Shown piece after piece: positions 1 through 9,681 of a DNA stretch of 64,000 nt (position 1 is the stretch's first letter; the number at the start of each line of letters is the position of its first letter). Source of the DNA: Sphingomonas sp. (lineage in GTDB: Bacteria; Pseudomonadota; Alphaproteobacteria; Sphingomonadales; Sphingomonadaceae); contig JAFKLY010000004.1 in the NCBI GenBank assembly GCA_017304655.1, positions 310,001 to 374,000 on the forward strand, read 5' to 3'. The position numbers were made by a program, and so were the translations under genes. A model generated the notes under the pieces. That model was given only the letters and a program-made list of their open reading frames with translations, was not told the origin of the DNA and did no database searches.

Positions 1-1343
1 CCGAGCGACTTGAGCTTGCGGTGCAAGGCCGAGCGCTCCATGCCGATAAAGGCGGCCGTCCGGGAGATATTCCCCGAGAAGCGCTTGATCTGGATTCGCA
101 GATATTCTCGCTCGAAATTCTCGCGGGCCTCTCGCAAAGGCGCGCCCATGATAGCGTTGGAAAGTCCGGTGTCGTCCGTACCGCCCGCCGCTTCGACGGG
201 CAGCATCTCCAGCTCAATCATGCCATCGGGCTGCATCGGCGCGAGGATGATCGTCCGCTCCACCACGTTGCGGAGTTGGCGGACATTGCCCGGCCAGTCT
301 GTCGATTGCAGCGCTGCCAGCGCATTGGTGGCCATGCGCGGAGCGGGCATGCCGCGCTCCGCAGCGAAGCGCGCGAGATAATGGTCCACAAGGCCGGGAA
401 TGTCATCGCGTCGCTCGGAAAGCGGCGGAATGGCGAGCGGCACCACGTTGAGCCGGTAATAGAGGTCCTCACGGAAGCGCTTGGCCGCAATCTCTTCTTT
501 CAGGTCACGTGCGGTCGAGGAAATGACGCGAATATCGACCTTCACCTGCCGTTGGCCGCCAATACGCGTGAAGCTCTGGTCGGTCAGCACGCGCAGGATC
601 TTGCCCTGCGTGGTGAGCGGCATGTCGGCAATTTCATCGAGGAACAGCGTGCCGCCATGCGCCTGTTCCAGCAGGCCGGGCCGAATGATCCCGTCCGAGC
701 CCTCAACGCCGAACAGCGCTTCCTCGGCCCGCTCTGGCTCGATACGGGCTGCGGTGACGATCACGAACGGACCATTGGCCCGGCCCGACCAGTTGTGGAG
801 CATCCGCGCGGCGACTTCCTTGCCCACGCCGGCCGGCCCGCTGATCAGCACACGACTGCCGGTGCCGGCGACTTTCTTGATCGTCGCGCGCACCGTGTTG
901 ATAGCATTGCTCGTGCCGGTCAGCTCCTCTTCCTGGAAGCGGGCGCGCAGCACCTGATTTTCGCGCCGCAGCCGTTCCGTCTCTGTCGCGCGGGCGACGA
1001 TGTGGAGCAGCTGATCAGACTCGAACGGCTTCTCGATGAAGTCGACCGCGCCATGCCGGATGGCCGCCACCGCGGTGTCGATATTGCCATGGCCAGAGAT
1101 CATCAGCACCGGAATGGTGGCATCGCGCTGCTTGATCTCGGCGAGCAGTTCCAGCCCGTCCAGCCGCGATCCCTGCAGCCAGACGTCCAGCAAAACAAGC
1201 GAGGGACGGCGTGCCGCCAGCGCGTCCAGCGCTTCGTCGCTGTTCGCGGCGAGCCGCGTTTCAAACCCTTCATCTTCGAGGACGCCGGCCACCAGCTCGC
1301 GAATGTCGGCCTCGTCGTCCACGATCAAAACATCAAGCGCCAT
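1..1343 (-). CDS. ntrX: NtrX-family response regulator (partial, C-terminus beyond window)
   Basis: Response regulator of the NtrY/NtrX pair, which in alphaproteobacteria links nitrogen status, redox and envelope functions. Reading from ATG at 1343 (MALDVLIVDDEADIRE) there is a receiver domain, then an AAA+ domain with a Walker A of the form GPAGVGKE and a Walker B-like GGTLFLDEI, then a Fis-type helix-turn-helix near the left edge (GNISRTAAFIGMERSALHRK). About 447 codons are present and no stop is reached, so only the extreme C-terminus is missing. Where sigma-54 activators have GAFTGA this protein reads GVEGSDGIIRPG, so it probably cannot contact sigma-54. Its start overlaps the end of ntrY by 11 bases, implying translational coupling. 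Confidence 0.93.
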   Translation of the reverse strand, partial: MALDVLIVDDEADIRELVAGVLEDEGFETRLAANSDEALDALAARRPSLVLLDVWLQGSRLDGLELLAEIKQRDATIPVLMISGHGNIDTAVAAIRHGAVDFIEKPFESDQLLHIVARATETERLRRENQVLRARFQEEELTGTSNAINTVRATIKKVAGTGSRVLISGPAGVGKEVAARMLHNWSGRANGPFVIVTAARIEPERAEEALFGVEGSDGIIRPGLLEQAHGGTLFLDEIADMPLTTQGKILRVLTDQSFTRIGGQRQVKVDIRVISSTARDLKEEIAAKRFREDLYYRLNVVPLAIPPLSERRDDIPGLVDHYLARFAAERGMPAPRMATNALAALQSTDWPGNVRQLRNVVERTIILAPMQPDGMIELEMLPVEAAGGTDDTGLSNAIMGAPLREARENFEREYLRIQIKRFSGNISRTAAFIGMERSALHRKLKSL

Positions 1344-3612
1344 TCAACGTCTCTTTCGTCATGTCTACGGGGCGGTCCTCGCCATCCTCTCCGAGGCGGG
1401 CAAGGCGCGTCAGGTCAAAGCGCAGCGTCACAACCGTGCCGCCGCTCTGGGCATCGCCGAAACTCATCGTGCCATAATGTTCTTCGACGATCTTCTTCAC
1501 GATCGCGAGGCCAAGGCCGGTGCCCTTGGCTCGTGTCGTCATATAGGGTTCGATAATCCGTTCGCGTTCGTCCGGCAGGCCAACGCCGTCATCGGTGACG
1601 GCAATGACGATTTCGCCCTCCTCGTGGCTGATGGCCATGCCTATGTGGCCGCGCGTTGCGTTCTCCGGTGCGTCCCCCTCGCCTGCCGCCGCGACGTCAT
1701 TGAGGTGGCGCTGCTCGATCGCTTCCACCGCATTCTTCACGATGTTGGTGAGCGCCTGGCCGATCTGGCGGCGATCGCACACCAGCATCGGATCAGCTTC
1801 TTCGCTGGCAAAGGAGAACGCGATTTCCGGATGAGCCACCTCGTGCAGGAACATGGCGTGCCGGGCGATATCGATCAGCGCCTCTTCCCGGAAGACAGGC
1901 TTGGGCATGCGGGCGAAGGAGGTGAATTCATCCACGATGCGGCGCAGATCGCCCACCTGACGGACGATTGTTTCCGTGAGCCGGCGGAACGTGCCGGGAT
2001 CGGACTCGATCTCCTTGCCGTAGCGCCGTTGCAGCCGCTCGGCAGCGAGTTGGATCGGCGTGAGCGGGTTCTTGATTTCATGGGCAATACGCCGCGCAAC
2101 GTCGGACCAGGCGGCACGGCGCTGGTCGAGCAATTGCTGGGTGATGTCGTCAAAGGTCAGCACGCGGTTGCCGCCTTCCGCCATGACGCGGACTGCCAGC
2201 GTACGCACTTCGCCGGCCGCTCGGATCTGGATGATATCGCTGCCGGTGCCGGCCGCCATCAGCTCGGCGAGTTCCTCGGAAACTTCCGAGAGCGGCGCAC
2301 CGACCGCCTGTACGCCGGGATGCACGAGCAGCGTGGTCGCCGAGCTGTTGAGAAGCTGGATCACGCCATTCTGATCGACCGAGATGACGCCGGCGCTCAC
2401 ACCGGAGAGCACGGCTTCGATGAGTGCGCGCCGATTGGCGAGCTGGCTGTTGGCCGAGACCAGCGCACCCGTCTGCGCTTCCAGGCGCTGCGTCATCCGG
2501 TTGAAGGCGGTGGCGAGCGTGCCCAACTCATCGCGCGTGTGCGAATCCGTCACCCGCGTCGAGAGATCGCCAGCGGTCACGCGGCGGGCCGCATCCACGA
2601 GTTCACCCACCGGGCGTACGAGCCTGTCCGCGACTGCCAGCGCAATCCAGACAGCCGTGCCCACCAGCATGAGCGTGCCGATGAACAACGCGATGTTGAA
2701 GCGCAGCTGCAGCTGGCGCGATCGAGCCGCAAACTCGTCATAATCGGCAAGCACCGCCTGCGCCCGCTTCATTTCGCTGAAAGCCGAGGCAGCGGAATCC
2801 CGCGTTGCGTAGAGGAACGTGTTCGAGCCGGGGTAAAGCAGGACGAACGCCTCGATCTGGTTCGGCTTGGCCTGCGTCACCACGGGCTCGCCATCGCGCA
2901 GGCGGCGCACGACTTCGGGCGTCACGACGTCCGCCGCCGTTCTGCGCTCCGGATCCACTGTTGCCGCCGTGCGCGCCACGCCATCGCGCCCGATCTCGAT
3001 GATGGCCGATCGATTGAGCTTCCGCGTCACAACCTGGTAGATATAGCCTTCCGCGAAGGACGGGCTGGCGATGGCGGATTGCGCGAGATAGTCGCGGAGG
3101 TCGCTCGCCATGGTGACCGTTTCGTCGCCCAGTTCCTTGAGGTTCGACTGATAGTAACCGCGTGCAAGGTCGCTGGCGTTCTGGAGCATGCCGCGCGCAT
3201 CGGCCGAGAACCAGAATTGCACGCCATATTGAAACAGCAGCGACGCGAAAATCACCACCAGCAGGAGCGGCAGGCTCGCGATCATGGAGAAGAGCGCGAC
3301 CAAGCGGACGTGCAGACGCCCGCCGCCGCCGACCAGACTGCGCTCGGCGCGGCGACGCGCGATGCGCTGACCGGCCAGCACCAGCAGAATGATGGCAGGA
3401 AGCAGGTTGAGCACGAGGAGCAACGCCACGACCGGCGCGCTCAGCAAGGTGTCGTCCTGTTGCGGACGGTTGATCAGCCAGTATGTGAAGCTGGCCGTGG
3501 CGAGCAGCGTGAGGCCCGCCAGCAAATCCGAGAGACGCGCGAGCCGCGGCGAGCCGAACAGCGTCGGCGGCGACTCTTCCGTTCCTCCTTGCAAGCCAGC
3601 ACGTTGGTCCAT
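1333..3612 (-). CDS. ntrY: Transmembrane nitrogen-regulation sensor kinase NtrY
   Basis: Membrane sensor histidine kinase that phosphorylates NtrX. Visible in order are three N-terminal hydrophobic segments, a periplasmic region of about 200 residues, a fourth membrane segment (near VGTAVWIALAVA), HAMP, PAS, a HisKA box with the phospho-acceptor in [16 protein letters not shown], and a HATPase domain ending with a GLGLAIVKKIVEEHYG motif. Starting at ATG 3612 gives 759 residues, normal for NtrY. An in-frame GTG at 3651 would add 13 residues, and neither start has a convincing ribosome site. It lies 132 bases after ntrC and overlaps ntrX by 11 bases. Confidence 0.93.
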   Translation of the reverse strand: MDQRAGLQGGTEESPPTLFGSPRLARLSDLLAGLTLLATASFTYWLINRPQQDDTLLSAPVVALLLVLNLLPAIILLVLAGQRIARRRAERSLVGGGGRLHVRLVALFSMIASLPLLLVVIFASLLFQYGVQFWFSADARGMLQNASDLARGYYQSNLKELGDETVTMASDLRDYLAQSAIASPSFAEGYIYQVVTRKLNRSAIIEIGRDGVARTAATVDPERRTAADVVTPEVVRRLRDGEPVVTQAKPNQIEAFVLLYPGSNTFLYATRDSAASAFSEMKRAQAVLADYDEFAARSRQLQLRFNIALFIGTLMLVGTAVWIALAVADRLVRPVGELVDAARRVTAGDLSTRVTDSHTRDELGTLATAFNRMTQRLEAQTGALVSANSQLANRRALIEAVLSGVSAGVISVDQNGVIQLLNSSATTLLVHPGVQAVGAPLSEVSEELAELMAAGTGSDIIQIRAAGEVRTLAVRVMAEGGNRVLTFDDITQQLLDQRRAAWSDVARRIAHEIKNPLTPIQLAAERLQRRYGKEIESDPGTFRRLTETIVRQVGDLRRIVDEFTSFARMPKPVFREEALIDIARHAMFLHEVAHPEIAFSFASEEADPMLVCDRRQIGQALTNIVKNAVEAIEQRHLNDVAAAGEGDAPENATRGHIGMAISHEEGEIVIAVTDDGVGLPDERERIIEPYMTTRAKGTGLGLAIVKKIVEEHYGTMSFGDAQSGGTVVTLRFDLTRLARLGEDGEDRPVDMTKETLNGA

Positions 3613-3744
3613 CGTGGCAGCAATACAACATCGGCGTGTCTCTGAAAACACGCAAGGCGCACGAACCGTCGATCTGTCAGAAATAGGGACGATCCAACCC
3701 TCGAACCCATTTTACCCTAAGGGAATTTTCTGAATTTTCGGGCG

Positions 3745-5199
3745 TCAGGATTCGCGCAGGGGCATGGCCGGGTCGATATCGTAATGGGTCAGTTTCTTGC
3801 GCAGGGTGTTGCGATTCATGCCCAGCGTTGCCGCCGCGCGAATCTGGTTGCCATCCATCGCGGCCAGCGTCTCGCCGAGCAGAACGGGTTCGATCACCGC
3901 GAGCAGGCGATCGTGCAGATCGATGGCGATGATACCGGTGCCGACGGCAAGTTGTTCCCGTGTCCAGCGCCGGGCCGCCTCCCGCAGTTCCACCATACCG
4001 ACCCCTGCGGAGCCACCCACCGTCTCGGCAAAGGTCAGCACCTGCCGAAGATGCTGGACCTGAATTTCCTGGTCGCGGGTAAGCACGGTCAGCCGCTTCA
4101 TCAGGTTCTGCAGTTCGCGCACGTTGCCGGGCCAGTCATAGAGCTCGAGCAACGCAGCGGCTTCATCCGAGAGCAGCTTGCGGGGCAAGCCACCTGCCGC
4201 AGCGCGATCAAGGAAATGGCGGGCGAGCAAGGGCACGTCGCCGGAGCGCTCCCGCAACGCTGGCAGGCGGATCGGCACGACGTTCAATCGGTAATAGAGG
4301 TCCTCGCGGAAACGGCCCTCACCGATCAGCGTCGTCAGATCCTGATTGGTCGCAGCGATAATACGGACATTGACGCGTACCGGCCGCGTTCCACCGACGG
4401 TGGTGACTTCGCCGGACTGCAGTACGCGCAGCAGACGGGTCTGCGCATCCATGGGCATATCGCCGATTTCGTCGAGGAACAGCGTGCCACCCTCGGCCTG
4501 CTCGAACTTGCCGGCCGAACGGGAGACCGCACCAGTGAAAGCGCCCTTCTCGTAACCGAACAGCTCGGATTCGATGAGCTCGCGCGGAATCGCCGCCATG
4601 TTGATCGCGACAAAGGGGCTGTTGCGGCGCGGCCCGAGACCATGGATCGCCTCGGCGACCAGCTCCTTGCCGGTACCGGATTCGCCGAGCACGAGAATGT
4701 TGAGATCATTGCCGACGACGCGGGCGATCGTGCGATAGACCTCCTGCATCTGTTGCGAGCGCCCGATGAGCGGCAGTTCTTCCTGGTCGCCCTCTTCAGC
4801 CGACCCTCCGGGCGCCTGCGCGCTCGTCCGCACGCTCATTGCCTCGGCCACGGCGCGGCTCAGCTCGTTGAGATCGAAGGGCTTGGGCAGATACTCGAAC
4901 GCCCCCTGCCCTGTCGCGCGCACAGCCGTGTTGAGCGTATTCTGGGCGGAAAGAATGATGATCTTGAGATTGGGGTCTTCATCGAGGATCGCGCCCACAT
5001 CATCGAGACCATCGCCATCCGGCAGCATGACGTCAGTGATCAACACGTCCGGCGCGAAGCGCGGCAGTGCATCGGCCCGCTCGGCAATGGAGCCGACCGT
5101 GCGCACAATATGCCCCTGGCGCTTGAGTGCCTCGGAAATCACGACGCAAATGGCCGGATCATCGTCAACAACGAGAACTTTGCCGGTGAGGCGTGTCAT
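3745..5199 (-). CDS. ntrC: Nitrogen regulation response regulator NtrC
   Basis: Sigma-54-dependent activator of nitrogen assimilation genes, phosphorylated by NtrB. It has 484 residues: a receiver domain with phospho-acceptor Asp56 ([10 protein letters not shown]) and Lys106, an AAA+ domain with Walker A GESGTGKE (172-179), an intact GAFTGA loop (219-224) for sigma-54 contact, and a C-terminal Fis-type HTH ([20 protein letters not shown]). The ATG overlaps the ntrB stop by four bases (ATGA), so the two are translationally coupled. The intact GAFTGA here contrasts with its loss in the neighbouring NtrX. Confidence 0.96.
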   Translation of the reverse strand: MTRLTGKVLVVDDDPAICVVISEALKRQGHIVRTVGSIAERADALPRFAPDVLITDVMLPDGDGLDDVGAILDEDPNLKIIILSAQNTLNTAVRATGQGAFEYLPKPFDLNELSRAVAEAMSVRTSAQAPGGSAEEGDQEELPLIGRSQQMQEVYRTIARVVGNDLNILVLGESGTGKELVAEAIHGLGPRRNSPFVAINMAAIPRELIESELFGYEKGAFTGAVSRSAGKFEQAEGGTLFLDEIGDMPMDAQTRLLRVLQSGEVTTVGGTRPVRVNVRIIAATNQDLTTLIGEGRFREDLYYRLNVVPIRLPALRERSGDVPLLARHFLDRAAAGGLPRKLLSDEAAALLELYDWPGNVRELQNLMKRLTVLTRDQEIQVQHLRQVLTFAETVGGSAGVGMVELREAARRWTREQLAVGTGIIAIDLHDRLLAVIEPVLLGETLAAMDGNQIRAAATLGMNRNTLRKKLTHYDIDPAMPLRES

Positions 5200-6314
5200 G
5201 GCTGGATGCCCATTGGGAGGAGGACGCGGAAGATGGAACGGCCGGCGGTATGATCGCGCTCATATTGGACGAGACCATTCATGTCGCGCACCAGCTTGTC
5301 GACGAGGGCGAGGCCAAGACCCTGCCCGCTGCGCTTGTTGGAAATGAACGGGTTGAACAGCACGTCGCGAATATTGTCAGGCACGCCTGGCCCATTGTCG
5401 ATGACCTGGATCTCGATCTGCAAGGGCGACGTTCCCTTGCCGCGCGTGCTCAGCACAGAGAGACCGTGGCGATAGGCCGTGGCGACCTGGACCGTACCGC
5501 CCTTGATGCCGTCCACCGCCTCGACCGCGTTCTTGACGAGATTGAGCATGATCTGGACGAAGGCATCGCCATTCACTTGCGCATAAGGCAGCGAGGGATC
5601 GTAGGTCCGCGTGATCGGACAATTGCGCGCAAAACCGGCGACCGCGATCTCGACCGCGCGGTCAAGGAGCGGGTAGATGTTCTCCGGCCGGCATTCGAGC
5701 GGCTGATTGCTCGTGAAATGCTGCATCCGGTCGATGAGCGCGGCGATCCGATCGACCTCGTCGACGATCAGCTTGGTGAGTGGCCGCGTCGCCTCGCTCG
5801 CATCGCCTTCCAGCAGCTGCGCGGCGCCGCGAATGCCCGAGAGTGGGTTCTTGATCTCATGAGCCAGCATCGCCGCCGCGCCCGTCGCCGAGCGAGCGCC
5901 AAGCGAGGCGCGACGCATCCCCATCGACTGGGTCTGCCCATGCACGTGTAGCGCCACGATCCGCCAGCGCTCGTCGTCCAGCAAGGGATGGATCAGAATG
6001 TCCATTTCCAGCGCTTCATTGCGGCCGGCATGGACCTGGATATCATAAGCCGAGAGCGGCTTGTCAGTCATCCAGATGGCGGCATCCATACGCGGATCGG
6101 CCACGCGCAGCACACGGCCGATGACGCTGCCGACCAGTGCCGATCTTGCCATGTTGAGCAGGGATTCGGCGCGGGCATTGGCAGTCACGATCCGGCCATC
6201 GGCATCGATCAGAAGCGTTGCGACGGGATGAGCGGAAATGAGCTCGGCTGCCGCCGGCTTGCTGCCCTTGACGGGCAGGCTCGTGAGGCCACTCCGCCCG
6301 GTTTCAGGCGGCAT
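5196..6314 (-). CDS. ntrB: Nitrogen regulation sensor kinase NtrB
   Basis: Soluble PII-responsive histidine kinase/phosphatase partner of NtrC. The ATG at 6314 gives 372 residues and overlaps the dusB stop by 11 bases; a longer in-frame reading inside dusB is not a credible N-terminus. The protein has a PAS domain ([19 protein letters not shown] onward), a HisKA box with the phospho-acceptor His in [20 protein letters not shown], an N-box ([11 protein letters not shown]) and glycine boxes ([20 protein letters not shown]). No membrane segment is present, as expected for NtrB. It sits between dusB and ntrC, the standard alphaproteobacterial order. Confidence 0.95.
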   Translation of the reverse strand: MPPETGRSGLTSLPVKGSKPAAAELISAHPVATLLIDADGRIVTANARAESLLNMARSALVGSVIGRVLRVADPRMDAAIWMTDKPLSAYDIQVHAGRNEALEMDILIHPLLDDERWRIVALHVHGQTQSMGMRRASLGARSATGAAAMLAHEIKNPLSGIRGAAQLLEGDASEATRPLTKLIVDEVDRIAALIDRMQHFTSNQPLECRPENIYPLLDRAVEIAVAGFARNCPITRTYDPSLPYAQVNGDAFVQIMLNLVKNAVEAVDGIKGGTVQVATAYRHGLSVLSTRGKGTSPLQIEIQVIDNGPGVPDNIRDVLFNPFISNKRSGQGLGLALVDKLVRDMNGLVQYERDHTAGRSIFRVLLPMGIQP

Positions 6315-7347
6315 TGCGCGTTGGCTCGGCGCGCAGATGTTCCGGCCGGGCCAGTTCAGGCCGCGCCAGGAACGGCTCGTAGAAGCGCGCGAGCATATCC
6401 AGCACCTTGCCCGCCTCGGGCACCTGATTGACCGCGTTGCGGAATTCGGCGGAGCCCTGCAGGCCCTTGGTGTACCAGCCCAGATGCTTGCGGGCCATAT
6501 TGACGCCTGTCGTCTCGCCATAATGGTCCAGCATTGCGCGATAATGCTCGACGATCAGGTCATACTGTTCGGCGATCGAGGGGTCGGGGTTGTGAACGCC
6601 CTGGCCGAGCGCCTGCATGACCTGACCGAGGAGCCAGGGTCTGCCATAAGCGCCGCGACCGATCATCACCCCGTCCGCGCCGCTTTGCGCCAAGGCCGTG
6701 CGGGCATCCTCGATCGAGCAGATATCGCCATTGACGATGACGGGCAGTTGGACTGCCTGCTTGACCTTGGCGACGAACGCCCAGTCCGCTTGCCCCTTGT
6801 ACATCTGGTTGCGGGTGCGGCCATGGACGGTGATCATCTTCGCGCCGAGATCTTCGGCGATCCGCGCCAATTCCGGCGCATTGAGGCTGCCATGGTCCCA
6901 GCCCATGCGCATTTTGACGGTCACCGGCACGTCGACGGCCTTGACCGTCGCTTCGATAAGGCTCGCGGCCAGCGGCAGGTCACGCATCAATGCGGAACCC
7001 GCGTCGCCATTGACCACCTTCTTGACCGGGCAGCCCATGTTGATGTCGATGATTGCCGCGCCACGGTCCGCATTGAGCTTGGCCGCTTCCGCCATCTCGG
7101 CGGGCTGACAGCCAGCAAGCTGGAGCGAGACCGGTTCCTCGACGGGATGCCAGGCGGCCTTCTGCAGCGACTGGCGCGTCTCGCGGATCATCGCCGGCGA
7201 GGCAATCATCTCGGTCACATTGAGCCCCGAGCCATAGCGACGCACGATCGTGCGGAACGGCATGTCGGTAACGCCGGTCATGGGCGCCAGCACCACCGGC
7301 ATGTCGATCGTCACGGGGCCGATCTGGATGGGCGAGAGCATCGTCAT
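6304..7347 (-). CDS. dusB: tRNA-dihydrouridine synthase DusB (NifR3 type)
   Basis: FMN enzyme that reduces specific uridines in tRNA to dihydrouridine. The TIM-barrel protein of about 347 residues shows the N-terminal [12 protein letters not shown] motif, the catalytic-cysteine segment [11 protein letters not shown], and the [11 protein letters not shown] and VNGDI motifs of the family. ATG at 7347 was chosen; TTG at 7353 and ATG at 7341 are in-frame alternatives. It is the first gene of the ntr operon; the same gene was called nifR3 in Rhodobacter because of this position. The upstream 84 bases separate it from divergent ispDF. Confidence 0.95.
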   Translation of the reverse strand: MTMLSPIQIGPVTIDMPVVLAPMTGVTDMPFRTIVRRYGSGLNVTEMIASPAMIRETRQSLQKAAWHPVEEPVSLQLAGCQPAEMAEAAKLNADRGAAIIDINMGCPVKKVVNGDAGSALMRDLPLAASLIEATVKAVDVPVTVKMRMGWDHGSLNAPELARIAEDLGAKMITVHGRTRNQMYKGQADWAFVAKVKQAVQLPVIVNGDICSIEDARTALAQSGADGVMIGRGAYGRPWLLGQVMQALGQGVHNPDPSIAEQYDLIVEHYRAMLDHYGETTGVNMARKHLGWYTKGLQGSAEFRNAVNQVPEAGKVLDMLARFYEPFLARPELARPEHLRAEPTRNAA

Positions 7348-7431
7348 GGTCAAAATTGCCTAAAAAACAGGCAGCGCCATTAGCGCGAATGCGGCTGGCG
7401 GGCAAGCGAGCGCTCGGCTAGGGGCAAGCGC

Positions 7432-8610
7432 ATGGCGGATGGGCGTTCCAATATTGCACTGATCGTCGCGGCGGGCTCAGGCAGTCGGGCCGGCGGCGAT
7501 GTCCCCAAGCAGTTCCGCCGCATCGGTGGGGAGGCTTTGCTCGCCCACAGCGTCGATGCCTTTGCTGGCCATCCCAAGATCGACGGCATCGTTCTGGTAA
7601 TTGGCGAGGGACAGGAAGACGCGGTGCGCGCAGCGCTCGGCGCGCGCCCCTGCCCGCCTCTCGTCACCGGCGGAGTGACCCGGCGGGACTCGGTCCGTGC
7701 TGGACTGGAGTATCTGGCCGCTCAGGGCGCGCCATCCGCCGTTCTCATCCATGATGCAGCCCGGCCTTTTGTAAGCTCTCATGTGATCGATGGTCTGCTC
7801 GCCGCCCTGCAATCGCACGAAGGTGCGTTCCCCGCCCTCCCCGTTGCCGACACGCTGGTGCGCTTTGAAGCAGTGATGGGCGACACCGTTCCGCGCGATC
7901 ATCTCTACCGCGTGCAGACGCCACAAGCCTTCCACTTCGAGGCCGTGCTGGCGGCGCACCGGTCTTGGCCCGAAGCGCGGGACGCGACCGACGACGCGCA
8001 GATGGTTCGCGATACGGGCCATAGCGTCACGATCATTCCGGGGGATATCATGTTGGAGAAGATCACTCATCCGGAGGATTTCAGGCGGGCCGAGGCGCTG
8101 CTTGCCAGCCAGCCCATGATCAGCCGCACCGGGATGGGGTTCGACGTGCATCGGCTTGTCGCAGGCGAAGAGCTGTGGCTCTGCGGCGTGCTGGTACCGC
8201 ACAGCCACGGTCTTTCCGGGCATAGCGATGCCGATGTCGCCATTCACGCGCTGGTCGATGCGATCCTCGGCGCACTGGCAGAGGGCGACATTGGCAGCCA
8301 TTTCCCGCCGAGCGATCCGCAATGGCGCGGCGCTCGCTCGGACCGGTTCCTCGCCTTCGCGGTCGAGCGCGTCCGCGCACGCGGCGGCCTGATCGACCAG
8401 GTCGACCTGACGATCATCTGCGAGGCGCCGAAGATCGGTCCGCACCGGGACGCGATGCGCGCGCGACTGGCCGCGATCATGGAGCTCCCGCTCGATCAGG
8501 TCAGCGTCAAGGCAACGACGACCGAACGGCTGGGACTTGCCGGGCGCAAGGAAGGCATCGCCGCGCAGGCCGTCGCCACATTGCGCCTGCCGCCCGCCAA
8601 TGTGGCCTGA
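7432..8610 (+). CDS. ispDF: Bifunctional IspD/IspF isoprenoid enzyme
   Basis: Two non-consecutive steps of the MEP isoprenoid pathway in one polypeptide of 392 residues: 2-C-methyl-D-erythritol 4-phosphate cytidylyltransferase (IspD) and 2-C-methyl-D-erythritol 2,4-cyclodiphosphate synthase (IspF). The IspD half has the nucleotide-binding AAGSGSRAGGDVPKQF segment near residue 12. The IspF half starts near residue 230 with MGFDVHRLV and the metal-binding HSDADVAIHALVDAILGAL segment. Fusion of the two is typical of alphaproteobacteria. The ribosome site AGGGGCAAGCGC precedes the ATG. Confidence 0.96.
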   Translation: MADGRSNIALIVAAGSGSRAGGDVPKQFRRIGGEALLAHSVDAFAGHPKIDGIVLVIGEGQEDAVRAALGARPCPPLVTGGVTRRDSVRAGLEYLAAQGAPSAVLIHDAARPFVSSHVIDGLLAALQSHEGAFPALPVADTLVRFEAVMGDTVPRDHLYRVQTPQAFHFEAVLAAHRSWPEARDATDDAQMVRDTGHSVTIIPGDIMLEKITHPEDFRRAEALLASQPMISRTGMGFDVHRLVAGEELWLCGVLVPHSHGLSGHSDADVAIHALVDAILGALAEGDIGSHFPPSDPQWRGARSDRFLAFAVERVRARGGLIDQVDLTIICEAPKIGPHRDAMRARLAAIMELPLDQVSVKATTTERLGLAGRKEGIAAQAVATLRLPPANVA

Positions 8611-8700
8611 AGGCCTCAACTCCCACATCAAGCGCGCCACGGAAACCGCGATATCAGGCGGAATCGGGTTAATATGGTTGCAATCAGACGAGATCGGCTC

Positions 8701-9252
8701 ATGCAGGAAGGCATGACAGGGGCGCAGCAAGGTACGATTCTGCCGGACGAACTGGTTTCGCTGGCGCGCAGAGTCATTGAGGCGAATATCAGCCTTGGGC
8801 GGCGTGTCGTGGTGGCAGAGAGCTGCACGGGCGGCCTCGTTTCCGCTGCGCTCACGGAAATTCCCGGATCGTCCGCCGTCTTCGATGCCGGCTTCGTGAC
8901 CTATTCCAACGACCAGAAGAAGAGCATCCTCGGCGTCTCGCAGGATGTGCTCGATACGTTCGGGGCTGTTTCCATCGCCACGGCCTGGGCCATGGCGCAA
9001 GGCGCGCTGGAGCGTAGCGGCGCTGATATCGCCGTGTCCATCACCGGCGTCGCCGGGCCGGATGGCGGCACCGAGATGAAGCCGGTCGGCACGGTCGTTT
9101 TCGCCCGCGCCGAGAAGGGTAATGATAGCGAGAATGTCGTCGCGGACTTGCGCCGATTCCCCGACGAGGGTCGCGCGAAAATCCGCCTTCAGGCTGCGCT
9201 TTGCGCGCTTGAACTGCTGTTGCCAGACGAACCTGAAGCGGACGACGCATAA
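8701..9252 (+). CDS. CinA-family nicotinamide-nucleotide amidohydrolase (PncC type)
   Basis: Stand-alone CinA C-terminal domain, a family that hydrolyses nicotinamide mononucleotide to nicotinate mononucleotide in pyridine nucleotide salvage. Family signatures are VVVAESCTGGLVSAALTE with the catalytic Ser, FVTYSNDQKKSILGV and SITGVAGPDGGTE. No N-terminal COG1058 domain is present. Start is uncertain: ATG 8674, 8701 and 8713 are in frame, and AGGAAGG lies immediately before 8713. Its 3' end overlaps the convergent ratA/coq10 gene by 64 bases, giving the two a shared, antiparallel coding tail. Confidence 0.88.
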   Translation: MQEGMTGAQQGTILPDELVSLARRVIEANISLGRRVVVAESCTGGLVSAALTEIPGSSAVFDAGFVTYSNDQKKSILGVSQDVLDTFGAVSIATAWAMAQGALERSGADIAVSITGVAGPDGGTEMKPVGTVVFARAEKGNDSENVVADLRRFPDEGRAKIRLQAALCALELLLPDEPEADDA

Positions 9253-9674
9253 AGCTCCGCCGCGCGTTCCTCGAACGCGTTGATCATCTTGCGCAGTGCC
9301 CGATCAAACATCTGGCCGGCAATCATTTCGAACACGCGGTTCTTGAACGAGAAATCGACCTCGAAGTCGATCAACACGCCGCCTTCGCCATCTGGCCTAA
9401 AGCGCCAGTCATTGCTCAGATGCTTGAGCGGCCCATCGACATAATCGACATGGACGCTCTCGGACGCCCGCTTCACCACACGCGAGGTGAAGGTTTCGCG
9501 CAGGCTCTTGAAGCCGACGACCATGTCCGCGAGCATTTCCGTCTCGCTGTTCGAGCGGACCCGGATGGCACTCACCCAGGGCAGGAACTGGGGGTAAGAG
9601 GCAACGTCGGCCACCAGAGCGTACATCTGCTCCGGGCTGTATGGCAGTCGGCGGGTCTCGTGGTGCCTGGGCAT
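9189..9674 (-). CDS. SRPBCC/CoQ10-binding (RatA-family) protein
   Basis: START-like (SRPBCC) protein of 161 residues in the COQ10/RatA family. Eukaryotic and alphaproteobacterial COQ10 homologues bind ubiquinone, while E. coli RatA was described as a ribosome association inhibitor, so databases often say type II toxin RatA. The sequence opens with MPRHHETRRLPYSPEQMYAL and contains VADVASYPQFLPW, typical of the family. In alphaproteobacteria it usually follows lipA, as here (7-base gap), which favours the quinone role. The serine-rich C-terminus is encoded in the 64-base overlap with the convergent CinA gene. Confidence 0.88.
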   Translation of the reverse strand: MPRHHETRRLPYSPEQMYALVADVASYPQFLPWVSAIRVRSNSETEMLADMVVGFKSLRETFTSRVVKRASESVHVDYVDGPLKHLSNDWRFRPDGEGGVLIDFEVDFSFKNRVFEMIAGQMFDRALRKMINAFEERAAELYASSASGSSGNSSSSAQSAA

Positions 9675-9681
9675 CAGCCGG

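Noticed and set aside
21..3645. Long plus-strand frames opposite ntrX and ntrY
   Set aside because: Shadows of the real minus-strand genes; no domain pattern and no ribosome sites.
9189..9674. RatA toxin of a toxin-antitoxin system
   Set aside because: Family name RatA is ambiguous; there is no antitoxin gene beside it, and the lipA-linked COQ10 context favours a quinone-binding role.
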